NCBI GenBank assembly: GCA_023488865.1
Contig: JAMDDG010000396.1
Coordinates: 1-16,234, forward strand
Origin: Bacteroidota bacterium
Lineage (GTDB): Bacteria > Bacteroidota > Bacteroidia > Bacteroidales > Prolixibacteraceae
Direction: 5' to 3'
DNA: 16,234 nt
Shown here: positions 1-7,214 of the stretch, piece by piece
How the letters are laid out: each line of letters begins with the position of its first letter
How positions within the stretch are numbered: position 1 is the first letter of the stretch
Position numbers and translations under genes: made by a program
Notes under the pieces: generated by a model
What the model was told of the DNA's origin: nothing
Seen by the model: only the letters and a program-made list of their open reading frames with translations
The model's database searches: none

Positions 1-70
1 TTTGAGCCCTTTGTGGTGAAGCATAAAAACTTAACCACAAAGGTAACGAAGGATAGCACAAAGGAAACAC
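1..70 (+). repeat. Left arm of ~70-bp inverted repeat flanking ovoA
   Basis: This stretch aligns without gaps to the reverse complement of 2311-2380, with 60 of 70 positions identical by hand count. Shared cores include TTGTGGTGAA, TTAACCAC and GGATAGCACAAAGGAA. The copy begins at the window edge and may extend further left. It resembles the 'ccacaaagg/ctttgtgg' dispersed intergenic repeats common in Bacteroidota genomes. It has no coding content, and its function is unknown. Confidence 0.75.
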
Positions 71-114
71 AAAGTGTTTTGTTAATTAGACGATGTTGTT
101 TTACAAATCCTGAT

Positions 115-2223
115 TTATCTCTTTTGCCACACCGTAATCTCGATGGTTTTCAGGATTGATTTCCGTTTGTTGATCCTGAAAACAGAGGGAAGCGTTGCCG
201 TTTGATCTGTTTTGATAAAGTGCACTTTTAATAACTCTTCCACAGTTTCAATGCCCCGTACCGGTTCGGCAGAACTGCGGTATCCGCCCAGCCAGTTTTC
301 AGTCTTGGTGTACTTTTCGTCCCAATCGTAAGCGGTGGCCAGCACCAGCACCCCATTGTCGTTCATCCGGCGGTGCAGTTGGGACAACAGTTCTTTGGGC
401 TGATAGATGCGGTCCAGGATATCGTTCAGCAGGATCAGGTCGTATCCGCTGAAGACGTTTTTGAGGTTGGCAAAATCCGATTGCAGAAACTTCACTTTGT
501 TGACCAAAGGTTTCAGGTCAAAATCTTCCAGCGTCACCTGACGGTAATCATAGATTTCACCCTCATCGGGAAAAATATAATTAAATCTTCCTTGCTCCTG
601 AAGCAGGGTGGCGATCCGGATCGTTCTGGCCGAAAGGTCCACACCGGTCACTTTATCGAAACTCCTGGCCAGTTCCCAGGTGGTACGGCCGGTCTTGCAT
701 CCCAGATCAAGGGCATATTGTTTTCGATCCGGCGCTACCAAATGGGTACAGAAATCGGCGATAGCTTTCTGGAAGTTGGGAACCGCTAATGGCGAAGAAC
801 CATAATGCGATTCACAATAAAGAATGACCTCCGGATCCGTTTCGTAGCTGTCATCTTTGATAACGACTTCCTGGTAAGAAGATACGTAGCGGAAGCCGGC
901 ATGTTGGTAAAAGTGCCGTCGGAAGGCATACCTGGAAGCCCGGATGGTTTCGTTGCCGGTCGAAATCCACGAACCGCCCTTGATGATGTTGTGCCGGGTG
1001 TCAAAAGTGGGTGTTGAAAAATCGTCGTACCATGGGTGAATTTTGAACCCTTCGTAGCCGGATATCGGGGTTTCGGTCCACTGCCAGACGTTCCCGATCA
1101 GATCGTAAAAATCGCCAAAAGCAAATTGATTGACCGGACAGGGACTCTGAAAATGCTCGAGGTTGATATTGCCGGGGGCCGTTTCCCAGTCGGGCTGATC
1201 GGGAATTTGGGCACTGTCGTGCAACAGGTACCACTCTTCCTCCGTCATTAACCGGATCGGCTGACCTGTCTTCTCTTTTTTCCAGTTGCAGAAGGCTTTT
1301 GCTTCCAGGTAATTTACCTCCACCGGCCAGTTCCAGGGCATATCCACCTCTTCGAAAACCAGTCTCAGTTGATATTTGTCCCCTTTTTTTCTCCAGAACA
1401 GCGGGTGTTCAGCTTTGGTGTACGATTTCCAGTTCCAGCCTTCTTCCGTCCAGTATCGCTGGGTTTGATAACCCTGATCATTGATAAACTCCATGTATTC
1501 GCCGTTGGAACAGAGAAAAGCAGCCGCTTCGAAAGAGGCTATCCCTGCCTGATGGGCGCCGTATTCGTTGTCCCAGCCGTAAAACGGATCGACGAAAGAT
1601 TTGCCCAATTTGATTGTATCTCCTTCAACTTTGACTAATTTGTTGGAAGGGGCAGCGCTGAAGCTCTTGCAGGTCGTCCAGCCTGGTATGGGTTTGAGAT
1701 ATTCCAGCGGGAGTTGCCGGATAAGCACGGAAGAGGTTTCGATGTGGATGCGGGCATGTTCGATGCCCATCAGGATGATCCAGATGGGGTCTTCCCAGCG
1801 GATGGGCAGCTGGACCGGCAGGGTTTCAATCTGTTTGACCACTGTTTCATATACCAGCTTCCGGTAGGTTTTCACCTCCTCTACCGTCGGCCATTTGTAG
1901 TTGCTTTGGTTCAGGTCGTCCCACGACATTTCGTCAACCCCGATGGCGAAAATTGATTCAAATCTTGGATTGATCCTGGTCTCCAGTATCTTGGATATTA
2001 CTAATTTGTTGATAAAAAATGCGGCCGTGTGGCCGAAATAGAAGATCAAAGGATGGCGAAGCGGGTCGGCGGTGCGGTACATGGCCGAGGTATCCGCAAA
2101 AACTTCGAAAAGATGTTCGTCCAGGCTAAATGTTTGCTTGAAATAGTTAAGGATTTCCCTCCTTTTTTGTTCTGGCTCGCCGGTATTCAGGTTGATGGTT
2201 TTGGTAATATAACGGGGATCCAT
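115..2223 (-). CDS. ovoA: OvoA, 5-histidylcysteine sulfoxide synthase with C-terminal methyltransferase domain (ovothiol biosynthesis)
   Basis: This 702-residue protein has the three-domain layout of OvoA. An N-terminal DinB-like iron-binding domain (about residues 30-175) carries RHPLIFYFGH at 56-65 and HARIHIE at 156-162; H156, H160 and an upstream histidine (H57 or H65) are the candidate non-haem iron ligands. A formylglycine-generating-enzyme/EgtB-type domain (about 190-450) has GNVWQWTE at 377-384, GGSW at 416-419 and a closing AGFRYVSS. A class I SAM methyltransferase domain (about 480-700) has the LDLGCKTGRTT motif at 506-516. In the family, the oxygenase half joins cysteine sulfur to C5 of histidine and forms the sulfoxide; after a separate lyase step (OvoB), the methyltransferase domain N-methylates the imidazole to give ovothiol A. 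No lyase gene lies in the window. The ATG at 2223 gives a normal OvoA N-terminus. The gene stands alone between inverted repeat arms; the cytoplasmic product would serve thiol redox protection. Confidence 0.95.
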   Translation of the reverse strand: MDPRYITKTINLNTGEPEQKRREILNYFKQTFSLDEHLFEVFADTSAMYRTADPLRHPLIFYFGHTAAFFINKLVISKILETRINPRFESIFAIGVDEMSWDDLNQSNYKWPTVEEVKTYRKLVYETVVKQIETLPVQLPIRWEDPIWIILMGIEHARIHIETSSVLIRQLPLEYLKPIPGWTTCKSFSAAPSNKLVKVEGDTIKLGKSFVDPFYGWDNEYGAHQAGIASFEAAAFLCSNGEYMEFINDQGYQTQRYWTEEGWNWKSYTKAEHPLFWRKKGDKYQLRLVFEEVDMPWNWPVEVNYLEAKAFCNWKKEKTGQPIRLMTEEEWYLLHDSAQIPDQPDWETAPGNINLEHFQSPCPVNQFAFGDFYDLIGNVWQWTETPISGYEGFKIHPWYDDFSTPTFDTRHNIIKGGSWISTGNETIRASRYAFRRHFYQHAGFRYVSSYQEVVIKDDSYETDPEVILYCESHYGSSPLAVPNFQKAIADFCTHLVAPDRKQYALDLGCKTGRTTWELARSFDKVTGVDLSARTIRIATLLQEQGRFNYIFPDEGEIYDYRQVTLEDFDLKPLVNKVKFLQSDFANLKNVFSGYDLILLNDILDRIYQPKELLSQLHRRMNDNGVLVLATAYDWDEKYTKTENWLGGYRSSAEPVRGIETVEELLKVHFIKTDQTATLPSVFRINKRKSILKTIEITVWQKR

Positions 2224-2310
2224 ATAGCTTTGAATTAAAGGATTATAGTTGATTCCAAACTAAATTACGGACAATTGAAAATCAGTTTCACTTAGTTAAC
2301 GAAATTCCCC

Positions 2311-2380
2311 GTGCTTCCTTTGTGCTATCCGTTGTGACCTTCGTGGTTAAGTATTTAAATTTCACCACAATGGGCTCAAA
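2311..2380 (-). repeat. Right arm of inverted repeat flanking ovoA
   Basis: This is the reverse-complement partner of positions 1-70 (60 of 70 identical, ungapped). It lies 87 bp upstream of the ovoA start. A further related fragment, TTATCACAAAGGAACCAAAGG, continues at about 2383-2403. It is a dispersed intergenic repeat, possibly a small non-autonomous mobile unit, with no coding content. Confidence 0.75.
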
Positions 2381-2446
2381 GGTTATCACAAAGGAACCAA
2401 AGGTAATTTAATCAATATCCTTAACTAAACGGTATTGAATTGAAAG

Positions 2447-2980
2447 TTACAAAAATTTTCCAACCTCTTTTTTAAGGTCAGACAACGCCAGCGCAATGGG
2501 CGCAGGATCTTCTTCCAGGTAATTATTGAAGATTTTTTTGCTTAACTCATATCCCGAACTCTTTTGATCTAACTCTTCGGCTGCTTTATTGATCAGCGTG
2601 ACTAACTTCTCTTTGGCCCCGCGAATGGTCTCCCAAAGGATTGGGGAGACATAGATTTGCTGGGAAAGATTGTGCTCAAATTCCTGACGGATGGTGCTCA
2701 GCAAAATCTGATGGTATTGTTCAACCGTCAAATCCTGCGGGGAATGCCTGATAAGCATGGATTCAGGTGCAATCCTTTCCAGGAAAAGGGTCAACCGTTC
2801 ATACGCCTGCAATTTAACCGGGGTCATCTCTTTGGCATGCAGTACCCTGAATTCGAACTCCCTGCGGCGCTGGTCGTTTTCCAGCATATCCCGGAACAAA
2901 AAATAGGCAGTGACAAAAACAATTAACGCCGGAAGTACAATTTTCAGGATTTCCCAAAACCCACCAATATCATTAGCCAT
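2447..2980 (-). CDS. Conserved hypothetical protein with one N-terminal membrane helix (DUF7935-like)
   Basis: The 177-residue protein has one strong hydrophobic segment near the N-terminus (about residues 11-28, ILKIVLPALIVFVTAYFLF). A charged, mostly helical cytoplasmic region follows, including DQRRREFEFRVLHAKEM and PVKLQAYERLTLFLERI. I recognise this pattern as a small family common in Bacteroidota (I believe DUF7935), with no established function. There are no catalytic motifs. It probably sits in the inner membrane with its C-terminal domain in the cytoplasm. It is flanked by repeat-rich intergenic DNA on both sides and appears monocistronic. The ATG at 2980 directly precedes the membrane helix, which supports this start. 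The family name is from memory and not checked. Confidence 0.8.
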   Translation of the reverse strand: MANDIGGFWEILKIVLPALIVFVTAYFLFRDMLENDQRRREFEFRVLHAKEMTPVKLQAYERLTLFLERIAPESMLIRHSPQDLTVEQYHQILLSTIRQEFEHNLSQQIYVSPILWETIRGAKEKLVTLINKAAEELDQKSSGYELSKKIFNNYLEEDPAPIALALSDLKKEVGKFL

Positions 2981-3316
2981 AGCTTGTTATTTTTTAATTT
3001 TTCCGTTTGTTTGAAAATCTGTTTAAATTTTATTTTTTGATCCTGTTAGGGACTTCAGTGCTTTGTGAAATCTTAGTGTCCTGGTGTCTTTGTGGCAAGA
3101 AAAAATAGCCACTAAGTCACAAAGCCACAAAGAAACACCAAGAAATTAGCTAACGAAGCAGCTTTAAAAGGAAATTACAAAATTTGAACTGCTTCTGAAT
3201 AGTTCTGTGCCTTTTAACTTTCGTTTAAACTGTCTCCAAGTCCCCTCGTTCCTCATCCCGCTTCACCGCTTCTCCGTTTCACCGTTTCCCTCTTCCCACC
3301 TGAATACGCCAAAAAC
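2981..3316. other. 336-bp intergenic region with repeats, no gene seen
   Basis: No convincing reading frame is present. It holds the palindromic ctttgtgg-type repeat at 3072-3142. A pyrimidine-rich stretch at about 3239-3300 has near-repeated units (TTCACCG, TCTCCG, TTCACCG) and resembles another common Bacteroidota intergenic motif. No TAnnTTTG promoter motif for the gene starting at 2980 stood out. Confidence 0.6.
3072..3142. repeat. Palindromic dispersed repeat (ctttgtggc / gccacaaag)
   Basis: The left side holds CTTAGTG followed by CTGGTGTCTTTGTGGC (3081-3096). The right side holds GCCACTAAG (3108-3116) followed by GCCACAAAGAAACACCAAG (3124-3142). The segments are reverse complements with one or two mismatches, so either RNA strand could fold into a hairpin. 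The word composition matches the repeats flanking ovoA, so this is probably a related family. Confidence 0.65.
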
Positions 3317-3709
3317 TCACTTAGGTTTCTGAATCAGGCCGTAGTATTGAAAGAATTGGATAGCAAAGAAAAGCAGGGTCAGAATTGCCATTAAAATGTA
3401 TCTCTTTTTTTTGAAATAGAAAAAAAGAAGGGCCGCCATTGCCAACATGGCCCCGGCAACGTTCAACCACCCGGTAGTTAACAGAAAACCTGCCGTCTCC
3501 CTCAGCTGACCATTTTCAGTAAAATGGGCCGGGTTTATTTGGAACAGGTTATAATAAAGCGAGATCATCCCGTTGACTATCAAAACAGCCCAGCCCGAGT
3601 AGGTAAAAGAGGCTTTTTTATCAACAAAACCAATGATAACCAACGCAATGCCAATAAAAATTCCCCACAAGGGAAGGAGCATGGGAAGATAAAGTTCATG
3701 AGTTTGCAT
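3317..3709 (-). CDS. Small polytopic membrane protein of unknown function
   Basis: I do not recognise this 130-residue protein. Four hydrophobic segments are visible at about residues 8-27, 38-55, 73-96 and 104-123, giving a compact four-helix inner-membrane protein. A short polar loop (about 56-72, with NPAHFTENGQ) lies between helices 2 and 3, and a basic KKKR at about 99-102 lies between helices 3 and 4. No catalytic or metal-binding motif is obvious. It starts with ATG at 3709 and is divergent from the HAD phosphatase gene. Its composition is ordinary for a membrane protein, and no transfer signal was seen. Confidence 0.7.
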   Translation of the reverse strand: MQTHELYLPMLLPLWGIFIGIALVIIGFVDKKASFTYSGWAVLIVNGMISLYYNLFQINPAHFTENGQLRETAGFLLTTGWLNVAGAMLAMAALLFFYFKKKRYILMAILTLLFFAIQFFQYYGLIQKPK

Positions 3710-3840
3710 GGTTGTAATTGAATTAATGGATACCTGATTTTAACGATGCAAATTAGCAAAATTCCCTTGAAGATGTGTTACCATGAAGCTTGCAAAATGA
3801 AGTTTACCTGTTCGAAAGCAGCGTTGAGCCTATATTTCGT

Positions 3841-3848
3841 TATTTTTG
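3841..3848 (+). promoter_or_regulatory. Bacteroidota-type -7 element (TATTTTTG) for the HAD gene
   Basis: TATTTTTG matches TAnnTTTG exactly and lies 19 bp before the ATG at 3868. The nearest upstream TTG (3824-3826) is only 14 bp away, shorter than the usual 17-23, so the -33 half is weak. Its position argues that translation begins at 3868 and not at the upstream in-frame ATG at 3790, which would lie before the transcription start. Confidence 0.45.
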
Positions 3849-3867
3849 CCAAAAAAGAGCGTTTCCG

Positions 3868-4506
3868 ATGAGTAATAATATTTCGTTATCCGTTGATCCC
3901 AATGCCAAAGGACTAATTTTTGATATTGATGGCACCATTTCCGATACCATGCCGATCCACCTCCTTGCTTACCAGCAGACCGCTGCTGAATATGGGTTTG
4001 AAATTACTTCCGAATTGTTTTACAGTCTGAGCGGCATACCTGCTTACCAGACAAGTTGCATCCTGAAAGAGAAATTTCAGAAAGATTTTGATCCGGTGGA
4101 ATTTTCCCAAAAGAAAGAAAAATATTTCATTGACAATATCCATCTTGCAGAAGCAATTGAGCCGGTCGTAAAAATCATCCGTGAAAACTATGGGATAATG
4201 CCTATGGCATGCGGAACCGGCGGTTCAAAGGAATACGCGCTAAAAACACTGGAACTGGCCGGCGTAGGTGATTGTTTTGAGCACGTTGTATCGGCCGAAG
4301 ATGTTGAAAACCACAAGCCCCATCCCGACACTTTTTTAAAAGCCGCCGGACTGATCGGCATCGCACCGGAATATTGCCAGGTTTTCGAAGACAGCAAGCT
4401 TGGACTTCAGGCTGCCCGGGCTGCAGGGATGATTGCCACGGATGTTACCCCTTTTTATAATGTGAAAATATGTAAATTAGGAAATGTGAAAAATGTGAAA
4501 ATGTGA
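3868..4506 (+). CDS. HAD-superfamily phosphatase/phosphomutase, YqaB/beta-phosphoglucomutase-like
   Basis: From the ATG at 3868 the protein is 212 residues. All four HAD motifs are visible: DIDGT with the nucleophile and acid/base Asp at 19 and 21, ACGTGGS around T117 (motif II), HKPHPDTF with K150 (motif III), and FEDSKLGLQAA with E174/D175 for Mg2+ (motif IV). A helical cap fills about 27-95. The CGTG, HKPHPDTFL and ED..LG.QAARAAGM pattern is closest to E. coli YqaB (fructose-1-phosphatase) and related sugar-phosphate hydrolases, so a small cytoplasmic sugar phosphate is the likely substrate; specificity is inferred. The last 10-12 residues (VKICKLGNVKNVKM) are encoded by an AAAATGTG-type inverted repeat and are probably not conserved. 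An upstream in-frame ATG at 3790 is less likely to be used. Confidence 0.85.
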   Translation: MSNNISLSVDPNAKGLIFDIDGTISDTMPIHLLAYQQTAAEYGFEITSELFYSLSGIPAYQTSCILKEKFQKDFDPVEFSQKKEKYFIDNIHLAEAIEPVVKIIRENYGIMPMACGTGGSKEYALKTLELAGVGDCFEHVVSAEDVENHKPHPDTFLKAAGLIGIAPEYCQVFEDSKLGLQAARAAGMIATDVTPFYNVKICKLGNVKNVKM

Positions 4507-4624
4507 AAATTTTCAAAAGCAGGAATCATAAAACAGATTATAGTTAACTTGATTTACAGACAGCTGAATGAATTAACAATCAATGCCTTTTTAATTTCCA
4601 CATTTTCACATTTTCCACATTTTC
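4480..4624. repeat. 32-bp inverted repeat of AAAATGTG units between the HAD gene and uvrB
   Basis: Arms at 4480-4511 and 4593-4624 are reverse complements at 29 of 32 positions by hand count, separated by 81 bp. Each arm contains about three copies of a near-octamer AAAATGTG. The left arm overlaps the end of the HAD coding sequence and supplies its stop codon. The right arm ends 17 bp before the uvrB start. No T-run typical of an intrinsic terminator follows. The arms could form a long-range RNA hairpin. Confidence 0.7.
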
Positions 4625-4641
4625 AAATTAATCTTTAGTTC

Positions 4642-6669
4642 ATGAACTTCAAAATCACAGCCGACTTCATCCCAACGGGGGACCAGCCTCAGGCGATTGA
4701 GCAGCTGAGCGAGGGGATCGTTAACGGAGTCCCGTACCAGACGCTTCTGGGCGTCACCGGTTCCGGGAAGACCTTTACCATGGCCAATGTGATTGAAAGA
4801 GTTCAGAAGCCAACCCTGATTTTAAGCCACAACAAGACGCTGGCCGCCCAGCTGTATGGGGAGATGAAACAGTTTTTCCCCGAGAATGCGGTCCAATATT
4901 TTGTCTCCTATTACGATTACTACCAACCGGAAGCCTATTTGCCCGTCACAGATACCTTTATCGAGAAAGACCTGGCAATCAACAAGGAGATTGAGAAGCT
5001 GCGGTTGGCCGCTACTTCCGCCCTGTTGTCAGGACGAAGGGATGTCGTCGTTGTTTCCTCGGTTTCCTGCATTTACGGCATCGGTAACCCGGAGGACTTT
5101 CATGCCAATGTAACCCATATCAAAGTGGGAGAGCAGTTGGGCAGAAATGTGATGCTACGGAAATTGGTGGATGCCATGTATTCGCGCACCGAGACCGATT
5201 TTCAGCGGGGCAATTTCAGGGTCAAAGGCGATACGGTTGACATTTTTCCCGCCTACGCGGATGACGCAGTCCGGATTCAGTTCTTCGGGGATGAGATTGA
5301 AGAGATTTACACTTTCAACCCCGAAAGTGGCGCATCTTTAGAGGTACACGAACAATATTCCATCTATCCGGCCAATATTTTTGTTACCACGAAAGAGCGT
5401 ACCAAATCAGCCATCCATCAGATTCAGGATGACCTGGTGCGTCAGATAGACTTTTTTAAAAGTACAGGCAAACATCCCGAGGCCAAACGCATTGAAGACC
5501 GGGTCAATTATGACCTGGAGATGATCCGGGAGTTGGGTTATTGTCCAGGCATCGAAAATTATTCCCGCTATTTTGACGGCAGGGCGCCGGGGACAAGGCC
5601 ATTCTGTTTGCTGGATTTTTTCCCCGAAGATTTTCTGATGATCATTGACGAAAGCCATGTCACTATGCCACAGATTCGGGCCATGTACGGGGGAGACCGT
5701 TCCAGGAAAACGACCCTGGTAGATTACGGGTTCAGGTTACCGGCAGCCATCGACAACCGTCCGTTGAAATTTGATGAATTTGAAGGCGTCGTCCGACAAG
5801 TGATATACGTTAGCGCGACCCCTGCCGATTATGAACTGCAGAAAAGCGAGGGGGTCATCGTGGAGCAGATCATTCGTCCGACCGGCCTGCTCGATCCGAT
5901 CATCCAGGTACGTCCCGCCCACAACCAGGTTGATGACCTGATTCACGAAATTCACCTCCGGGTTGAAAAAAATGAACGGATCCTGGTTACTACTTTGACC
6001 AAACGAATGGCCGAAGAGCTCTCCAAATATTTTGACCGCATTAACATCAAGTGTCGTTACATCCACTCAGATGTGGATACCATGGAGCGTGTTGAGATCA
6101 TGGAGGAGCTTCGCAAAGGCAGTTTTGACGTGCTGGTCGGTATCAACCTGCTGCGCGAGGGGCTCGATCTGCCCGAGGTGTCGTTGGTGGCCATCCTGGA
6201 TGCCGACAAAGAGGGCTTCCTCCGTTCGGAGCGTTCGCTCACCCAGACCGCAGGCCGCGCGGCCCGAAATCTGAACGGACTGGTGATTATGTATGCCGAT
6301 AAGATCACGGACTCGATGCAAAGGACCATCGATTCTTCGAACTACCGAAGGAACAAGCAGCACGAATACAACCTGGCCAACGGGATCACGCCGACGGCGA
6401 TCATCAAGCCGACCCGGGAGATCATCGGATTGGAATACAGAGGTTCAAAAGGAGTGGGGGCAAAGCCTTATCTGCCGCCGGAGGAGTTCAATTATGCAGC
6501 CGATCCGGTGTTGGCTTACATGAAGCCGGAGGCGTTAGAGAAAGCGATCCTGAAGACCAAAAAAGAGATGGAAAAAGCGGCCAAAGAGCTCGATTTTATC
6601 GAAGCCGCCCGCTTGCGCGACGAGATGTTTGCCTTACAAAAACTGTTTAAAGAACGCCAGAATGGATAA
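4642..6669 (+). CDS. uvrB: UvrB, excinuclease ABC subunit B
   Basis: UvrB is the damage-verification helicase of nucleotide excision repair. It is loaded by UvrA and then recruits UvrC for incision. The 675-residue length matches the usual ~670. Walker A GVTGSGKT is at 37-44, the DNA-inserting beta-hairpin motif YYDYYQPEAYLP starts at about 90, and the DESH Walker B box is at 336-339. Helicase motifs around SATPADYE, TLTKRMAEEL and QTAGRAARN follow, and a C-terminal UVR coiled-coil domain (about 635-670, with AAKELDFIEAARLRDEM) is present for UvrC contact. The gene is complete and intact. Its last 8 bp overlap the start of the HD-domain gene, so the two are probably translationally coupled. 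The ATG at 4642 gives the family N-terminus (FKITADFIPTGDQPQAI). Confidence 0.98.
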   Translation: MNFKITADFIPTGDQPQAIEQLSEGIVNGVPYQTLLGVTGSGKTFTMANVIERVQKPTLILSHNKTLAAQLYGEMKQFFPENAVQYFVSYYDYYQPEAYLPVTDTFIEKDLAINKEIEKLRLAATSALLSGRRDVVVVSSVSCIYGIGNPEDFHANVTHIKVGEQLGRNVMLRKLVDAMYSRTETDFQRGNFRVKGDTVDIFPAYADDAVRIQFFGDEIEEIYTFNPESGASLEVHEQYSIYPANIFVTTKERTKSAIHQIQDDLVRQIDFFKSTGKHPEAKRIEDRVNYDLEMIRELGYCPGIENYSRYFDGRAPGTRPFCLLDFFPEDFLMIIDESHVTMPQIRAMYGGDRSRKTTLVDYGFRLPAAIDNRPLKFDEFEGVVRQVIYVSATPADYELQKSEGVIVEQIIRPTGLLDPIIQVRPAHNQVDDLIHEIHLRVEKNERILVTTLTKRMAEELSKYFDRINIKCRYIHSDVDTMERVEIMEELRKGSFDVLVGINLLREGLDLPEVSLVAILDADKEGFLRSERSLTQTAGRAARNLNGLVIMYADKITDSMQRTIDSSNYRRNKQHEYNLANGITPTAIIKPTREIIGLEYRGSKGVGAKPYLPPEEFNYAADPVLAYMKPEALEKAILKTKKEMEKAAKELDFIEAARLRDEMFALQKLFKERQNG

Positions 6670-7162
6670 CCCAGTTGCAGCAGCATTGTTAGAGATGGTC
6701 CGGCGGAACCGCGGCGACCAAAAAAGAATCGAACACTCGCTCAAGGTGTATGGCTATGCCAGGCTGTTAGGACAGATGGAAGGATTGAGCCCCGAAAAGA
6801 TGTTTGTGTTGGAGTTGACCGCCATCCTTCACGACATTGGTATTCACGTTTCCGAAGCAAAATATGGCTATTCGGATGGCCGCAAACAGGAGATCGAAGG
6901 ACCGCCGGTTGCCCGTGAAATCCTGGAAAATATTCCGGTTGGCCCGGAAGTTGTGGACAGGGTCTGTTTTATTGTCAGCAAGCACCACACCTTCTCCGCC
7001 ATCGATGGTCTTGATTTTCAACTGCTGGTCGAAGCCGATTTTTTGGTCAATTCCGTCGAAGAGGAGGTCTCCCCGGAAGGGGTACAAAAGTTTGTGGCAT
7101 TGAACTTCAAAACTGAAAGCGGGAGGAAGTTGATAGGTGAGTTGTTTGCGCAAAGCCTGTAA
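6662..7162 (+). CDS. HD-domain phosphohydrolase (predicted nucleotide/phosphate ester hydrolase)
   Basis: This 166-residue protein has the HD-superfamily metal ligand set: H25 (IEHSLKVYGYA), H57-D58 (ILHDIGIH) and a later Asp (D126 in EADF), plus H108/H109 in SKHHT. The family hydrolyses phosphate esters, often nucleotides, in the cytoplasm; the substrate cannot be told here. The start at 6662 is chosen because it overlaps the uvrB stop by 8 bp (ATGGATAA) and precedes the conserved part. A start further upstream, inside uvrB, would only add about 11 unrelated residues. The tight overlap suggests co-expression with uvrB, but a repair role is only a guess. Confidence 0.85.
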   Translation: MDNPVAAALLEMVRRNRGDQKRIEHSLKVYGYARLLGQMEGLSPEKMFVLELTAILHDIGIHVSEAKYGYSDGRKQEIEGPPVAREILENIPVGPEVVDRVCFIVSKHHTFSAIDGLDFQLLVEADFLVNSVEEEVSPEGVQKFVALNFKTESGRKLIGELFAQSL

Positions 7163-7172
7163 TATGCTTCTG

Positions 7173-7186
7173 GTGCAAATTTGCAC
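7173..7186. repeat. 14-bp perfect palindrome between convergent genes
   Basis: GTGCAAATTTGCAC is its own reverse complement. It lies just after the HD gene stop (7162) and before the regulator stop (7215). A second small hairpin, GTTAAT-GGGA-ATTAAC (7204-7219), overlaps the regulator's stop codon. Neither has a T-run, so terminator function is uncertain; a protein-binding site is equally possible. Confidence 0.35.
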
Positions 7187-7214
7187 GCAATCTGGGAACT
7201 ATTGTTAATGGGAA

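Noticed and set aside
373..1956. Several plus-strand open frames of 60-140 codons opposite ovoA
   Set aside because: They lie entirely antisense to a well-supported gene, have no recognisable domains, and read as complements of conserved OvoA codons.
3790..3867. Longer HAD protein starting at ATG 3790
   Set aside because: The added 26 residues precede a promoter-like TATTTTTG and do not look like HAD family sequence.
4480..4624. CRISPR-like array from repeated AAAATGTG units
   Set aside because: Units are only 8-10 bp, contiguous, lack unique spacers, and form two facing arms.
5407..6363. Minus-strand open frames inside uvrB
   Set aside because: They are shadows of the uvrB coding frame with low-complexity Arg/Ser-rich or patternless translations and no start context.
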